Assembly: GCA_016182965.1 (NCBI GenBank)
Contig: JACPFM010000074.1
Coordinates: 62,001 to 126,000 of the forward strand
Length of the DNA: 64,000 nt
Reading direction: 5' to 3'
DNA from: Deltaproteobacteria bacterium
Lineage (GTDB): Bacteria > Myxococcota_A > Polyangia > Polyangiales > JADJMO01
The translations under genes were made by a program, and so were the position numbers. Each line of letters opens with the position of its first letter. The stretch's first letter is position 1. The notes under the pieces were generated by a model. It made no database searches. It was not told the origin of the DNA and worked only from the letters and a program-made list of their open reading frames with translations. Shown here in pieces: positions 49,907-58,502 of this stretch.

Positions 49907-51187
49907 ATGCGCGTGTCCAACCGTCTGCTCGCTCTCTCGGTCGTGTCGCTCGTGGCGTGCGCTGCGAACGGAAACAAGGAGCCGGCCGCGCCTTCGCCGG
50001 TGAAGACCACCGCCGCGGCGCCCGTGACCCCTGCGAGTCCCGGGGCTCCCGCGACTGCCGCTGCTGGGCCGACGTCCGCGCCGGCGACCGAGGCGACCCC
50101 GAGCACCGCCCTCGACGGAACGCCGCAGCCGCCCGAGGCTGGCAAGGGCACCAAGGAGGCGTTCGACGGACCGGGCGGCGTGCCGAGCATCCCGGGCATC
50201 CCGACGTCGATCCCGGGGCTGCCCTCGATCCCGGGCGCCCCGACCGGCGTCCCGACCACGCCCGGCGGCGCCACCGTCCCGGGCGGCGGCATGGCCGAAG
50301 GGCTCAATTTCAAGCTGCCGCCGTGCCCGCCGATGTACTCGGGCCTCACCTTCGGCGCGGGCGTCACCGGCACCGTGCTCATGCCCAAGGGCGACATGGC
50401 GCTCGGCGCCGCGAAGGTCACCCTCGTCAACTCGCTCGGCGCCGAGCAGGCGACGACCATCACCGACGGGTGTGGCCGGTTCCGCTTCGACGCGATCCTC
50501 CCCGGCGTCTACAAGGTTCGGTTCGCCGTCCGCACCTTCAAGGGCGAGTCCTCGGTGAACGTCCCCGCCGGCGGTACGCACGTCGACGTGCGGGTCGACG
50601 TGAAGTTCCTGCAGGTCGGCGTGTTCCAGGGCTCCTGGGACAAGGTCGAGAAGATCCTCGACAAGGTCGGCGTCCCCTATCAGCTGTTCCCGAACAACAA
50701 GCTCGAGTCGACCGACCTCTCGAAGTTCAACATCGTCTTCATCAACTGCAACGAGACCAGCGAGTCGACGGTCCCGGCGAAGGTGAAGGAGAAGCTCAAG
50801 GCCTTCGTGAACGGCGGCGGCGCGCTCTACGTCTCCGATCGCGCGCTGCCGTACGTGACCGCGACTTGGCCCGGTCAGGTCAACGGCGGGACCAACAGCG
50901 GCAACACCGGCACGCACAAGCACACCGTCTTCGACTTCCAGCTCGGCTCCTACCTGCGCGGCGCGCTGACCGTCCCGATCATCTACGACCTCGGCGGCTG
51001 GCGGCGGCTGTCCAAGGACCAGCCGGGCACCACGCTCGCCCTCCTGCGCGACGAGAAGACCCAGGAGCCCGCGATCGTGACGTTCGCGTCCGGCGGCGGA
51101 TTCGTCGGATACACGACGTATCACCAGGGCGCCCAGATGAACGACGCGATGACCTTCTCGCTCGTGTTCTTCATCACGCGTCTGTGA
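49907..51187 (+). CDS. Lipoprotein with carboxypeptidase-regulatory-like and amidotransferase-like domains
   Basis: A 426-residue lipoprotein (lipobox LVAC). A Pro/Ala/Thr-rich linker with PGIP/PSIPG repeats (about 20-125) is followed by a carboxypeptidase-regulatory-like beta domain at about 140-235 (GTVLMPKGDMALGAAKVTLVN, CGRFRFDAILPGVYKV). The C-terminal 190 residues look like a ThuA/class I glutamine amidotransferase-like fold (IVFINCNE, FVNGGGALYVSDRALPY), lacking an obvious catalytic triad. Likely periplasmic or surface protein of unknown role. Confidence 0.75.
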   Translation: MRVSNRLLALSVVSLVACAANGNKEPAAPSPVKTTAAAPVTPASPGAPATAAAGPTSAPATEATPSTALDGTPQPPEAGKGTKEAFDGPGGVPSIPGIPTSIPGLPSIPGAPTGVPTTPGGATVPGGGMAEGLNFKLPPCPPMYSGLTFGAGVTGTVLMPKGDMALGAAKVTLVNSLGAEQATTITDGCGRFRFDAILPGVYKVRFAVRTFKGESSVNVPAGGTHVDVRVDVKFLQVGVFQGSWDKVEKILDKVGVPYQLFPNNKLESTDLSKFNIVFINCNETSESTVPAKVKEKLKAFVNGGGALYVSDRALPYVTATWPGQVNGGTNSGNTGTHKHTVFDFQLGSYLRGALTVPIIYDLGGWRRLSKDQPGTTLALLRDEKTQEPAIVTFASGGGFVGYTTYHQGAQMNDAMTFSLVFFITRL

Positions 51188-51197
51188 CGTCAGAGCG

Positions 51198-51630
51198 AGT
51201 CGTCAGTCGTCAGTCGTCAGCCGTCAGCCGAGACGAGACGAGAAAAGAGCAACACTCGCTGACCCCGGACGAGAGGATTCCTGATCTCCGCGGGCTGAAG
51301 CCCACGGCATACCTCTCAAGCCCAGCTTCGCTGGGCTTGCTCGGACGTCCGCCGCAGGTTTGATCTCGGGAGCTCCGGTCTCGCCCTCCCGAAGTGGTTC
51401 GCTGAGCCCCGCGAAGCGGGGCTTGGGCGAGCTGCCGTGGGCTTCAGCCCGCGGTTTGGGGGAATTCACGGAAACGCTTGCTGGACTGGTGAGTGCATCC
51501 CAGCAGGGCGCCTCGGCCTGCGCGTCGAAACAGGGCCGCACTTCCGCCGGGTGGCACTAGGGCCCGCGGATCGCGAACGCGCATTCAGGCTGACGACTGA
51601 CGACTGACGACTGAACGACTGACGACTGAT
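51198..51630. repeat. Heptamer-bracketed island with nested palindromes
   Basis: Outer arms: three CAGTCGT units at 51200-51220 and five ACGACTG units at 51591-51628 (one with an inserted base). Inside is a perfect 22-bp inverted repeat (51288-51309 and 51433-51454), which encloses two short hairpins (51317-51339, 10-bp stem with TTC loop; 51405-51423, 8-bp stem with GAA loop). The inner part resembles REP-type palindromic elements. No ORF. Confidence 0.85.
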
Positions 51631-51643
51631 GTACGCTCGCCCC

Positions 51644-52261
51644 ATGCGGGTGAAGCACATCACCTTCCACGGAGTGGAGCGCGACGCGTGGATCACCTCG
51701 CAGCGGCGCTGGCTCGACCTCTCACGCGAGGCCGGTGGGCTACGTTCGGCGTGGGGCTCGGTCCTGCGTGACGAGGCTCGCGTCGTGTTCGAGTGGGAGA
51801 GCGCCGATGCGCTCCGCTCGTTCATGGAGACGACCCACGAACGCGCGCTCGGCGAGGCGGGAACGGTCGGCAAGTGCGCCGTGCTGTACCTCGAGAGCGT
51901 CCTCGATCTGGGGCCGCGCGCCGACGCGGGGTACGTCGGCGAGTCCGTCGCCTGGATCAAGGAGGGCGGGATGGAGCCGTGGCTCGAGAGCCAACGCCAG
52001 TGGTGCGAGGAGATGGCGCGCTGCGACGGCTTCGTCGGCGGTTCGATCACCCGCGGTCGGCGCACCTATGCGGTCAGCTCCTTCTGGCGCGACGATCGCG
52101 CGCACGCCCGGTACCTGCACGAGGTCGTCCCCTCGCTGCGCGGGCGCTTCCGCGGCGACGAGCACTGCGCGCGGCTGACGCGCTTCCACGCGCCGCTCGT
52201 GCCGGAGCTCTCGTTCGCCGAGTCGTCTTCGGGCACGCCTTCACGCACCGAGACGGCCTGA
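51644..52261 (+). CDS. YdbC/DUF4937-like dimeric alpha-beta barrel protein, duplicated domain
   Basis: A 205-residue protein with two similar halves: QRRWLDLSREAGGLRSAWGS with FEWESADALRSFMETTHE, and SQRQWCEEMARCDGFVGGS with SSFWRDDRAHARYLHE. Each half matches the short DUF4937/YdbC (ABM-like) pattern, so it is an internal duplication that would form a pseudo-dimer. Function of the family unknown. An ATG at 51629 lies inside the heptamer array; the ATG at 51644 is the better start. Confidence 0.78.
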   Translation: MRVKHITFHGVERDAWITSQRRWLDLSREAGGLRSAWGSVLRDEARVVFEWESADALRSFMETTHERALGEAGTVGKCAVLYLESVLDLGPRADAGYVGESVAWIKEGGMEPWLESQRQWCEEMARCDGFVGGSITRGRRTYAVSSFWRDDRAHARYLHEVVPSLRGRFRGDEHCARLTRFHAPLVPELSFAESSSGTPSRTETA

Positions 52262-52268
52262 CGTCGCG

Positions 52269-52502
52269 TCAGGTGCGCCGGCGCTGGCCGTCGTCGCCGG
52301 TCAGCAGGAGCGCGGTCCGCGACTGCCGCTCGAACACGACGGTCACGCACTCGCCGACGCCGCTCACGCGGGCCGCCGGGCCCTCGGCCCAACCCCGTTC
52401 GCCGCCCTGGTGACCGAGCGGGCACGTCGGCTCGGCTCGGACGAGGAGCCAAGAGCCGTCGGGCTCGCGCGTGCACCCGCATCCGCAGACCGCGACCGCC
52501 AT
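52269..52502 (-). CDS. Small Cys-containing protein, hypothetical
   Basis: A 77-residue ORF with an N-terminal CGCGC and one more Cys (TCPLGHQ), suggestive of a metal site, and the motif DGSWLLVR at about 15-22. The neighbouring small ORF (52543-52815) contains the same DGSWLLVR, so they may be paralogues. Convergent with the YdbC-like gene, 8 bp apart. No family recognised. Confidence 0.45.
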   Translation of the reverse strand: MAVAVCGCGCTREPDGSWLLVRAEPTCPLGHQGGERGWAEGPAARVSGVGECVTVVFERQSRTALLLTGDDGQRRRT

Positions 52503-52542
52503 TCGGCTCTTTGAGACGCCGACGACGGTTGACCGTCGCGTC

Positions 52543-52815
52543 TCACATCAGCTCGTTCTCGGCGGTGCTCTGGCGCTGCAGCGCGCGGCGGACGGGCGAG
52601 ACCTGGATGTGGATGACGTCGCCGGCGACCTCGAGTGTCGCGCTGATGCCGGGGCTGGTCGTCGCGCGTGCGCATCCGTCGTCGTAGAAGCGGACGAGCA
52701 GCCAGCTGCCATCGGCCCAGGTCCACATGCGATGAGGAACGCCCTCGTGCCCGAGGGGGTTGTCGACCGCGGTGTCCCAGGTCCGCAATGCGTGAACGAC
52801 GACTTTCAAGCTCAC
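52543..52815 (-). CDS. Small hypothetical protein
   Basis: A 90-residue ORF starting at GTG (VSLKVVVHALRTWDTA). It has an all-beta character, with DGSWLLVRFYDDGCAR near the middle and VIHIQVSPVRR near the end. It shares the DGSWLLVR motif with the next small ORF and is upstream of it by 40 bp on the same strand. Codon positions are strongly GC3-biased, which supports real coding. Confidence 0.5.
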   Translation of the reverse strand: MSLKVVVHALRTWDTAVDNPLGHEGVPHRMWTWADGSWLLVRFYDDGCARATTSPGISATLEVAGDVIHIQVSPVRRALQRQSTAENELM

Positions 52816-53142
52816 GCACCAAGAGTACGACCACCCGGCCGATTTGCCTAAGGGGACCTGCACGCGGGCTTGACCCCGCGCAGTCGCGTCGCCCCTGACG
52901 CGTCGTTCCGCTGGGCTAAAGCGCTCCGAAACGGTCCCTCCGATGCCCCTCGCGAGCGCACCGCCGGCGGTACGACGGCTGCAGCCCACCCCAGCGAAGG
53001 CCCCATTCTCAAGGTCGGGGTCGACGGCTGGCCTCACCGCCCGCGGCTCGCATGCGGGCGGCGCTTCTCGGAGAGCCATCCTCGTCAGGCGCCGTCATCG
53101 GCGCACGCCAGGCGCCGGCAGCGGCGCACCGGAGGTCACGCG
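52816..53142. other. Intergenic region before outer-membrane protein gene
   Basis: A 327-bp space between divergent genes. I see a GGAGG ribosome-binding site at 53131-53135 for the gene at 53143 and no repeat array, tRNA or convincing ORF. Likely holds the promoter. Confidence 0.45.
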
Positions 53143-53949
53143 ATGAACACGAAGTCGATCTTTGGATACGCGCTCGGACTCGCTGCGGCACTCACGACCC
53201 CCGCCGTTCTCGCGGGGGACGACACGATGAAGAGCAAGTCGACCACCACGACCGAGACCCAGCAGTCGATGCCGACCGACGACCCGTCGACGCAAACCGG
53301 TACGACCGGGACGACCGGGTCGACCTCGACGGAGGTGGAGACCGAGACGACGACCGAGGGCTACGCGCCGCAGCCCGGCGCGTACGGCGGTGGCCCCGTC
53401 TACACGACGCCGCCGCCCACCACGACGACCACGACGACCACCACCGACTACGTCGTGAGCGACGCGGAGCGTGAGCGTGCGGGTCGCCGCGTGCGGTCGG
53501 GCGTCGGCCTCAACGTGTTCGGCGCGGCCGGCGCGCGCGACGACGCCCGGATCGGCGTCGGTGGCCGTGTCGAGTTCGTGATGCCGTTCGGCCTGGCGCT
53601 CGGCGGTAGCTACACGCTGCACTGGAACAGCGAGCCCGATCGCACCGCCGTGCGGCCGCTGCTCGGCGAGATCGGCTGGGCCATCCCGGTCGTGAACCAC
53701 CTCGAGGTCCGCCCGATGGTCGGTCTCGGCTACGCGTTCGCCGCCGGCAACACGAGCCGCCGCAACGACGATCCGCGCGCGGACAACTCGGCGACGGTCA
53801 CCGCGTTCGGCGGCGGCTTCGACGTCGCGCCGGGCGCCAAGGTCTCGTACGTGGCGCGCGGCTTCGAGGTGTACACGTTGCCGAAGTACCACTTCATCAC
53901 GGGCAACAACTTCCTCGGCGTCGAGCTGGGCGCGGGCGCGCGCTTCTGA
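53143..53949 (+). CDS. Outer-membrane beta-barrel protein with Thr-rich linker
   Basis: A 268-residue exported protein with signal peptide 1-24 (ending VLA-GD). Next is a low-complexity Thr/Ser/Gln linker (about 28-110, with runs of up to nine Thr). The remaining 150 residues are amphipathic strands ending in ELGAGARF, a typical final barrel strand with C-terminal Phe. Good ribosome-binding site GGAGG seven bases before the ATG. Family not identifiable beyond porin-like. Confidence 0.75.
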   Translation: MNTKSIFGYALGLAAALTTPAVLAGDDTMKSKSTTTTETQQSMPTDDPSTQTGTTGTTGSTSTEVETETTTEGYAPQPGAYGGGPVYTTPPPTTTTTTTTTDYVVSDAERERAGRRVRSGVGLNVFGAAGARDDARIGVGGRVEFVMPFGLALGGSYTLHWNSEPDRTAVRPLLGEIGWAIPVVNHLEVRPMVGLGYAFAAGNTSRRNDDPRADNSATVTAFGGGFDVAPGAKVSYVARGFEVYTLPKYHFITGNNFLGVELGAGARF

Positions 53950-53961
53950 TCCGGGCTCGCC

Positions 53962-54348
53962 GTGGCAACCGAGGTGATCATGTCGATGTCCGAACGCCCC
54001 TCTCTGCAGAACATCCGTCGCGAGGCGCGCCGGCTCGATCTGGCCACCTCGGTGCCACCCAACGTGCTCGCTCCGCTCGTCGCCGACGTGGCGCGCCGCC
54101 CCGCCGACGACGCGATCGTCATCATCGATGCAGCCGAGCGTCCGACGCTCGTCCCGGGAGACCTCTCGCAGTCGCTCGTCGCCGTGGTGCGACGCGATGT
54201 GCTGTTCCAGGCGCTCGGCAACACCGTGATGGCCCTGGCGGCGCCGCGCGAGGGGCACGTGCCCTTCGTCGTCATCGACCGCTATGGGACGACGGTGGTC
54301 TTCATCGAGATCGGCCCGGCGATCACCGCACCGGGCGGCGTCGCCTGA
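53962..54348 (+). CDS. Hypothetical cytoplasmic protein
   Basis: A 128-residue protein from a GTG start 12 bp after the previous stop. The sequence is balanced alpha/beta with Arg-rich start (LQNIRREARRLDLATS) and repeating hydrophobic strands (DAIVIIDAA, LVAVVRRD, VPFVVIDRYGTTVVFIEIG). No family recognised. Probably cotranscribed with the barrel protein. Confidence 0.62.
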   Translation: MATEVIMSMSERPSLQNIRREARRLDLATSVPPNVLAPLVADVARRPADDAIVIIDAAERPTLVPGDLSQSLVAVVRRDVLFQALGNTVMALAAPREGHVPFVVIDRYGTTVVFIEIGPAITAPGGVA

Positions 54349-54447
54349 GCTCCGTCGGCGCCGGACGGCGCCGGCCACCCGATTTCCGCGCGTCCGCCGG
54401 GAACGGAGCCCCTGAATCGCTCGGGCTCTGCTACCGTCTGACGACGG

Positions 54448-56538
54448 ATGCGGCCTGAACGGTGGGCGCGTGCGATCGGCCTCGCGGCGGTGGCGCTGTT
54501 CGCCGCTGCCACCGGCTGTTCGACGACCACGCAGAACGTCCGCGCGTACCGCGCCTACGCGGCGGAGGACACGAGCCTCAAGGTCGCCTTCGACCGCATC
54601 CAGGACCTCGCGCGGTCGCTCGATCTGGTCGACCGCATCCTGCTGCGCACCACCTACACGCCCGGCGATCTGTGGGTGCGCCGGCTGCCGATCACCGACG
54701 CCGAGTACCGCGCGCGCAAGGAGCGCATCAAGGCGGCGCACCCGTACAACACGGGCGAGTTCGAGGTCCCCGTCCTCAAGGTGATCAAGGAGCATTGCGA
54801 GAGCGTGCTCGACGAGTTCCGTCCGCCGCTCGAGAAGGCGGCGTACCCGTCGATCCTCGCCGCGGCGAGCGCGCTCACCACACGCGCGCCGGCGCTCGAG
54901 GCGCACTGGGCGGAGTATCGCGACGCCACCGAGGCCTTCTCCGACGCCTTCGAGGAGGCGCAGGCGATCGAGGAGGAGCTCGCGGGCAGGGACGAGGCGA
55001 CGAAGAAGGCGCGCGCCGGCGAGCTCGCCGAGAAGCGCAAGAAGCTCGCGTCCGCGACCGCGCGCGTGGAGCGGAGCAAGGCGGAGCTCGCGCGCGACGC
55101 GGCCCTGCTCGAGTCCGACGCCAAGCTGTCCGACCCGCAGAAGAAGCAGCTCGCGCGCGACGTGCTGACCGTCGTCTCCGTGGCCTTCCGCATCGAGCTC
55201 GAGGCGATCGCGCTGACGCCGATCGTGATCGTCCAGACCGTGCGCGCGATCCCGCAGGCGCCGCGCGAGCTCGTGTTCAAGCCGACGCTGAAGATGGTGC
55301 GTCAGGCCTGGCAGCTGCCGACCTACGTCTCCGGCATCAAGGAGCGGTTCCTGAGGCAGGTGGTCGTCCTCGAGGGGCTCACCAAGATCCTCGCCACCGC
55401 GCTGAAGACGTCGGTCGACGACTCGCCGGGCTTCGCGCTCACCGAGAGCGTCGTCGATCAAATCGTCGGCATCACGCTCGACTCCTTCCGCCTCGACGTG
55501 AAGGCCGGCGGCGAGGCGTTCATCTTCAGCTCCATCGCGACGGCGGCGCAGCAGTCGTCGTCGTCGGAGGACGGCAGCAAGACCGAGACGGTCGACTACC
55601 GCGGGCGCTCTTTCAAGCTCGACTACCGCGTGCAGCCGATCATCCTGACGAGCGCGCGCCTCGACCTGGTGCTCGACTGGATCCGTCTCCCCGGGGTCTT
55701 CCAGCTGGGCTTCGGCTACTCCACCGACCGCGTCTACAAGAGCGGCGGCGAGATCGAGCACTCGTCGCTGTCCAAGCAGCTCGGCCTGAAGAGCGCCGCC
55801 AGCGACGTGTTCGACATCGGCCTCGGTCTGCTCGGCATCCGATCGAGCGCGCGCATCGCGCGCTTCACCGGCGGCGAGGTCCGGCAGGTGCAGGCGACCG
55901 ACATCGGCACGATCGTCGCGCGTGCGCCGTTGCAGCTCGAGATGACCCAGATCGACGTCGGGTACGACATCCTGTTCGCGCTCGCCGACGAGAAGACCAA
56001 GAGCTGGCTCGAGGAGCTGGTGCTCGGCGTGCGGTACTTCCGCTACCAGCTGCCGCGCATCCTCTACGAGCTGCGCAACACCTCGACCGATCCGAACCAC
56101 AAGACCTTCGTCTTCTCGCGCGAGAGCCCCATCCAGCCGGTGGAGTCGCGCTACTACATGGGCGGGTTCACCGCGCGCGCCGGCGTCGGCGAGGCGCCGC
56201 GCTTCTCGCCGTGGTTCGACATGTCGCTCTTCGGCGGAGCGGGGCCCTCCTCGTTCTACTTCCTGCGCGATCCGCTGGGCGGCGACGTGCCCGACAACCG
56301 CGAGCCGGCGAAGACGGTCGCCTGGGTGGTCAACGGCGGTCTCGGCATCGGCCTGCGCTGGCGCCTGTTGCCGCGCGGCTTTCGCGCGCGGCTCGATCTG
56401 CGCGCGTCCTACCGCGCCGACTTCGTCTACACGTCGATCAACCGCGACCAGACGGTGGCCGGCGAGGAGCGCCGGACCGACTTCGGATCGGTCGACGTCT
56501 TCCACGGGCCGGCGATCGCGATCCGCGGCGCGCTCTGA
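54448..56538 (+). CDS. Large lipoprotein with coiled coil and C-terminal barrel-like region
   Basis: A 696-residue lipoprotein (lipobox ATGC near 24). Residues about 150-245 form a charged coiled coil (KKARAGELAEKRKKL). The second half is strand-rich, with a FTARAGVGEAPRF to IAIRGAL end similar in feel to outer-membrane barrels. No domain named. It ends 12 bp before a heptamer hairpin shared with the convergent globin gene. Confidence 0.72.
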   Translation: MRPERWARAIGLAAVALFAAATGCSTTTQNVRAYRAYAAEDTSLKVAFDRIQDLARSLDLVDRILLRTTYTPGDLWVRRLPITDAEYRARKERIKAAHPYNTGEFEVPVLKVIKEHCESVLDEFRPPLEKAAYPSILAAASALTTRAPALEAHWAEYRDATEAFSDAFEEAQAIEEELAGRDEATKKARAGELAEKRKKLASATARVERSKAELARDAALLESDAKLSDPQKKQLARDVLTVVSVAFRIELEAIALTPIVIVQTVRAIPQAPRELVFKPTLKMVRQAWQLPTYVSGIKERFLRQVVVLEGLTKILATALKTSVDDSPGFALTESVVDQIVGITLDSFRLDVKAGGEAFIFSSIATAAQQSSSSEDGSKTETVDYRGRSFKLDYRVQPIILTSARLDLVLDWIRLPGVFQLGFGYSTDRVYKSGGEIEHSSLSKQLGLKSAASDVFDIGLGLLGIRSSARIARFTGGEVRQVQATDIGTIVARAPLQLEMTQIDVGYDILFALADEKTKSWLEELVLGVRYFRYQLPRILYELRNTSTDPNHKTFVFSRESPIQPVESRYYMGGFTARAGVGEAPRFSPWFDMSLFGGAGPSSFYFLRDPLGGDVPDNREPAKTVAWVVNGGLGIGLRWRLLPRGFRARLDLRASYRADFVYTSINRDQTVAGEERRTDFGSVDVFHGPAIAIRGAL

Positions 56539-56545
56539 ACCTCGC

Positions 56546-56604
56546 AAAAAAGGTCGAAGGTCGAGAGTCGGGCCTTTCGACCTTCGACCTTCGACCCTCG
56601 ACCT
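56546..56604 (-). terminator. Heptamer-built intrinsic terminator of the globin gene
   Basis: On the minus strand, two CGAAGGT-type arms form a perfect 14-bp stem (56551-56564 with 56577-56590) with a 12-base loop, followed directly by six T (56551-56546). This is a genuine rho-independent terminator for the gene ending at 56661, made of heptamer units. On the plus strand the same hairpin sits 12 bp after the end of the large lipoprotein gene, without a T-run. Confidence 0.8.
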
Positions 56605-56660
56605 ACGTGGAGACGGCCACTCGGCGTCGGCGCCCGCGTGGCGTCACCCGCGCGCAGCGA

Positions 56661-57398
56661 TCACTTCTTCGCGGGGGCCGCGGAGCCAGCGGGCTTGGCG
56701 GGCGCCGGAGCAGCGGGCTTGGCGGGCGCCGAGCCAGCGGGCTTGGCGGGCGCCGAGGCGGCCGGCTTCGCGCCGGGCTTGCCGGTGTCGCCGGCGCCGG
56801 TCTTCCCCTTGCCGGGCTGCTCCTCGACGATGTCGGCCTTCATGCCGCCGAGCGCGCCGAGCAGCTCGTCCTGCTCCTGCTTGCCGACGCCCGACGACTC
56901 GAGGGCCTTCGTGACGTCCTCGATGAACGCGGTGAAGTCCGCGTCCTTGATCTTCATGCCCTTGTGGGCCGTCTTCATGTCCTTGCCCTTGTACTCGCAA
57001 GGACCGCCCGACGCCGCGCAGATCTGATCGATCAGGTTGGTCTTGAGCGCCTCGAGCTTCTTCGGGTCCTTGACCGTCTTGGCGAAGAACTTGTTGATGC
57101 GCTTGTCCTCGCTGATGTTCTTCAGCGACGCGTCGACGACCTTCGCGATGGCGTCCTTGCCACCGAGGCGCTCGAACAGCGACTTCGGCTTCGGCGGCTC
57201 GGCCGAGACGGACACCGACGGCGACGGCGACGGCGCCGGGGCGACGGTCTCGGCCGGCGACGGGCTCGGCGTGGGCGCAGCGGAGACGCTCGCGGTGGTC
57301 GGGACGGCCGGACCCTTCCCCTCCTCGGCTCCGCCGCCGCAGGCGACGTAGGCGGTGCTGGCGAACAGGGCGGCGGCAATCAGGAGCTTGCGGTTCAT
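56661..57398 (-). CDS. Lipoprotein truncated hemoglobin (group I-like)
   Basis: A 245-residue lipoprotein (AYVAC lipobox, Cys20). After a Pro/Ser/Thr-rich linker (about 30-75), residues about 76-180 form a truncated globin of the TrHbN type: SLFERLGGKDAIAKVVD for helices A/B, INKFFAKT, and the proximal His in DMKTAHKGMKIKDADF. The C-terminal ~60 residues are a PAKPAGSA/APAKPAG repeat. Truncated globins bind heme and handle NO or O2 in the cytoplasm; a membrane-tethered one outside the cytoplasm is unusual. Possible ribosome-binding site GAGGGAAG. Confidence 0.83.
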   Translation of the reverse strand: MNRKLLIAAALFASTAYVACGGGAEEGKGPAVPTTASVSAAPTPSPSPAETVAPAPSPSPSVSVSAEPPKPKSLFERLGGKDAIAKVVDASLKNISEDKRINKFFAKTVKDPKKLEALKTNLIDQICAASGGPCEYKGKDMKTAHKGMKIKDADFTAFIEDVTKALESSGVGKQEQDELLGALGGMKADIVEEQPGKGKTGAGDTGKPGAKPAASAPAKPAGSAPAKPAAPAPAKPAGSAAPAKK

Positions 57399-57641
57399 GG
57401 ACTTCCCTCGAGGTTTGAGGCGGTCACCCGACGACCGCACGACAGCATGACTTCACGGATTCGAACCCTCGCGCGAGGGCTTCGGGTTTGCCGGGCGCAG
57501 CCGGAGTCTTCGGGGCCGCTCTTAGTCGATCTCGCCCGCTTGCGGAAGCATTTTCGCCGCAGACGGGCCCTCGGGTTTGAACTTTTTTCATAGCGGTTGC
57601 GCCGATTGGCGTCGCGGAGCGGCCGGGGCAGCGTGCGCGGG

Positions 57642-58067
57642 ATGGTCCACCAGGAGCAACTGGAGGTCCCCACGCACGGCCGCGGGCTCGTCGACGTCAC
57701 CGCGCAGGTCGCGTCCGTCGTCGTCGCTGCGCGCGTGCGCGCCGGGACGTGCACGGTGTTCGTGCGCCACACCTCCGCCAGCCTCGCGATCCAGGAGAAC
57801 GCCGATCCGGCCGTCCTCCGCGACCTGCAGCGCTTCATCGACGACGCAGCACCCGAGGCGCCCGCGTTCGGCCCCTGGGAGCACGACGACGAGGGACCGG
57901 ACGACATGCCCGCGCACGTGCGGAGCGTCCTCACGCGCACCAGCGAGGTCATCCCGATCGTCGACGGACGCCTCGCGCTCGGCACGTGGCAGGCGATCTA
58001 CCTGTGGGAGCACCGGACCGCGCCGCACCGGCGTCGGCTCGTGGTCACGGTGATCGGAGAGGTCTAG
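57642..58067 (+). CDS. yjbQ: YjbQ/UPF0047 family protein
   Basis: A 141-residue protein with the family core FVRHTSASLAIQENADP near 40-56 and ALGTWQAIYLWEHR near 112-125. E. coli YjbQ shows weak thiamine-phosphate synthase activity, though the natural role is debated. The ATG at 57642 gives the standard length. Monocistronic, followed by a heptamer island. Confidence 0.9.
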   Translation: MVHQEQLEVPTHGRGLVDVTAQVASVVVAARVRAGTCTVFVRHTSASLAIQENADPAVLRDLQRFIDDAAPEAPAFGPWEHDDEGPDDMPAHVRSVLTRTSEVIPIVDGRLALGTWQAIYLWEHRTAPHRRRLVVTVIGEV

Positions 58068-58130
58068 CGTCTGGTTGGCGGTCGCGATCCTCGGACGACG
58101 ACCGGATCGCTGCTCGCGGGGCCGGGTCAT

Positions 58131-58493
58131 CAGTCGTGAGTCGTCAGTCGTCAGTCGTCAGTCGTCAGTCGTCAGTCGTCAGTCGTCAGAGAATGTGAAT
58201 CTTTCGTCGAGCTTGGTCGAAAGTCGAAAGGTCGAAGGTCGAACCAGGGGCGGAGCCCCTGGAACCCCGGTGGACATCGCTCTCGATTCGACCTTCGACC
58301 TTCGACCTTCGACCTTCGACCTCGACCTCGGAACCGCGCCGGTCCGACTGTTTCACGTGGCTCTCAGTCGTCAGTCGTCAGTCGTCAGCGTCGAGAACGA
58401 CCAGCGTTGCTCGTTAGCACCGAGTCGAGAATCGAAGGTCGAAGGGGCCTGCTCTTTGCGTCTCCTTCGACCTTTGACCTTCGACCTTCGACC
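58131..58493. repeat. Composite heptamer module, copy 2, plus extra arms
   Basis: Eight CAGTCGT units (58131-58186), CGAAGGT-type arm (about 58215-58243), GGGGC-GGA-GCCCC core, a longer inverse arm of five to six units (58287-58325), the same unique link as copy 1, then three CAGTCGT units (58365-58385). A further inverted pair of CGAAGGT arms follows (58431-58444 and 58464-58493). Unit numbers differ from copy 1, showing expansion and contraction. Confidence 0.88.
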
Positions 58494-58502
58494 GGGTCTG
58501 CG

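Noticed and set aside
57455..57485. A GGTTCGAATCC-like stretch on the minus strand that resembles a tRNA T-arm.
   Set aside because: The bases on both sides cannot form the 5-bp T stem, and no anticodon arm or acceptor stem is present. The CCCTCGCGCGAGGG palindrome at 57466-57479 explains the apparent structure.
58131..58186. Regular direct repeats considered as a CRISPR array.
   Set aside because: Units are only 7 bases, with no spacers and no cas genes; they are simple tandem repeats.
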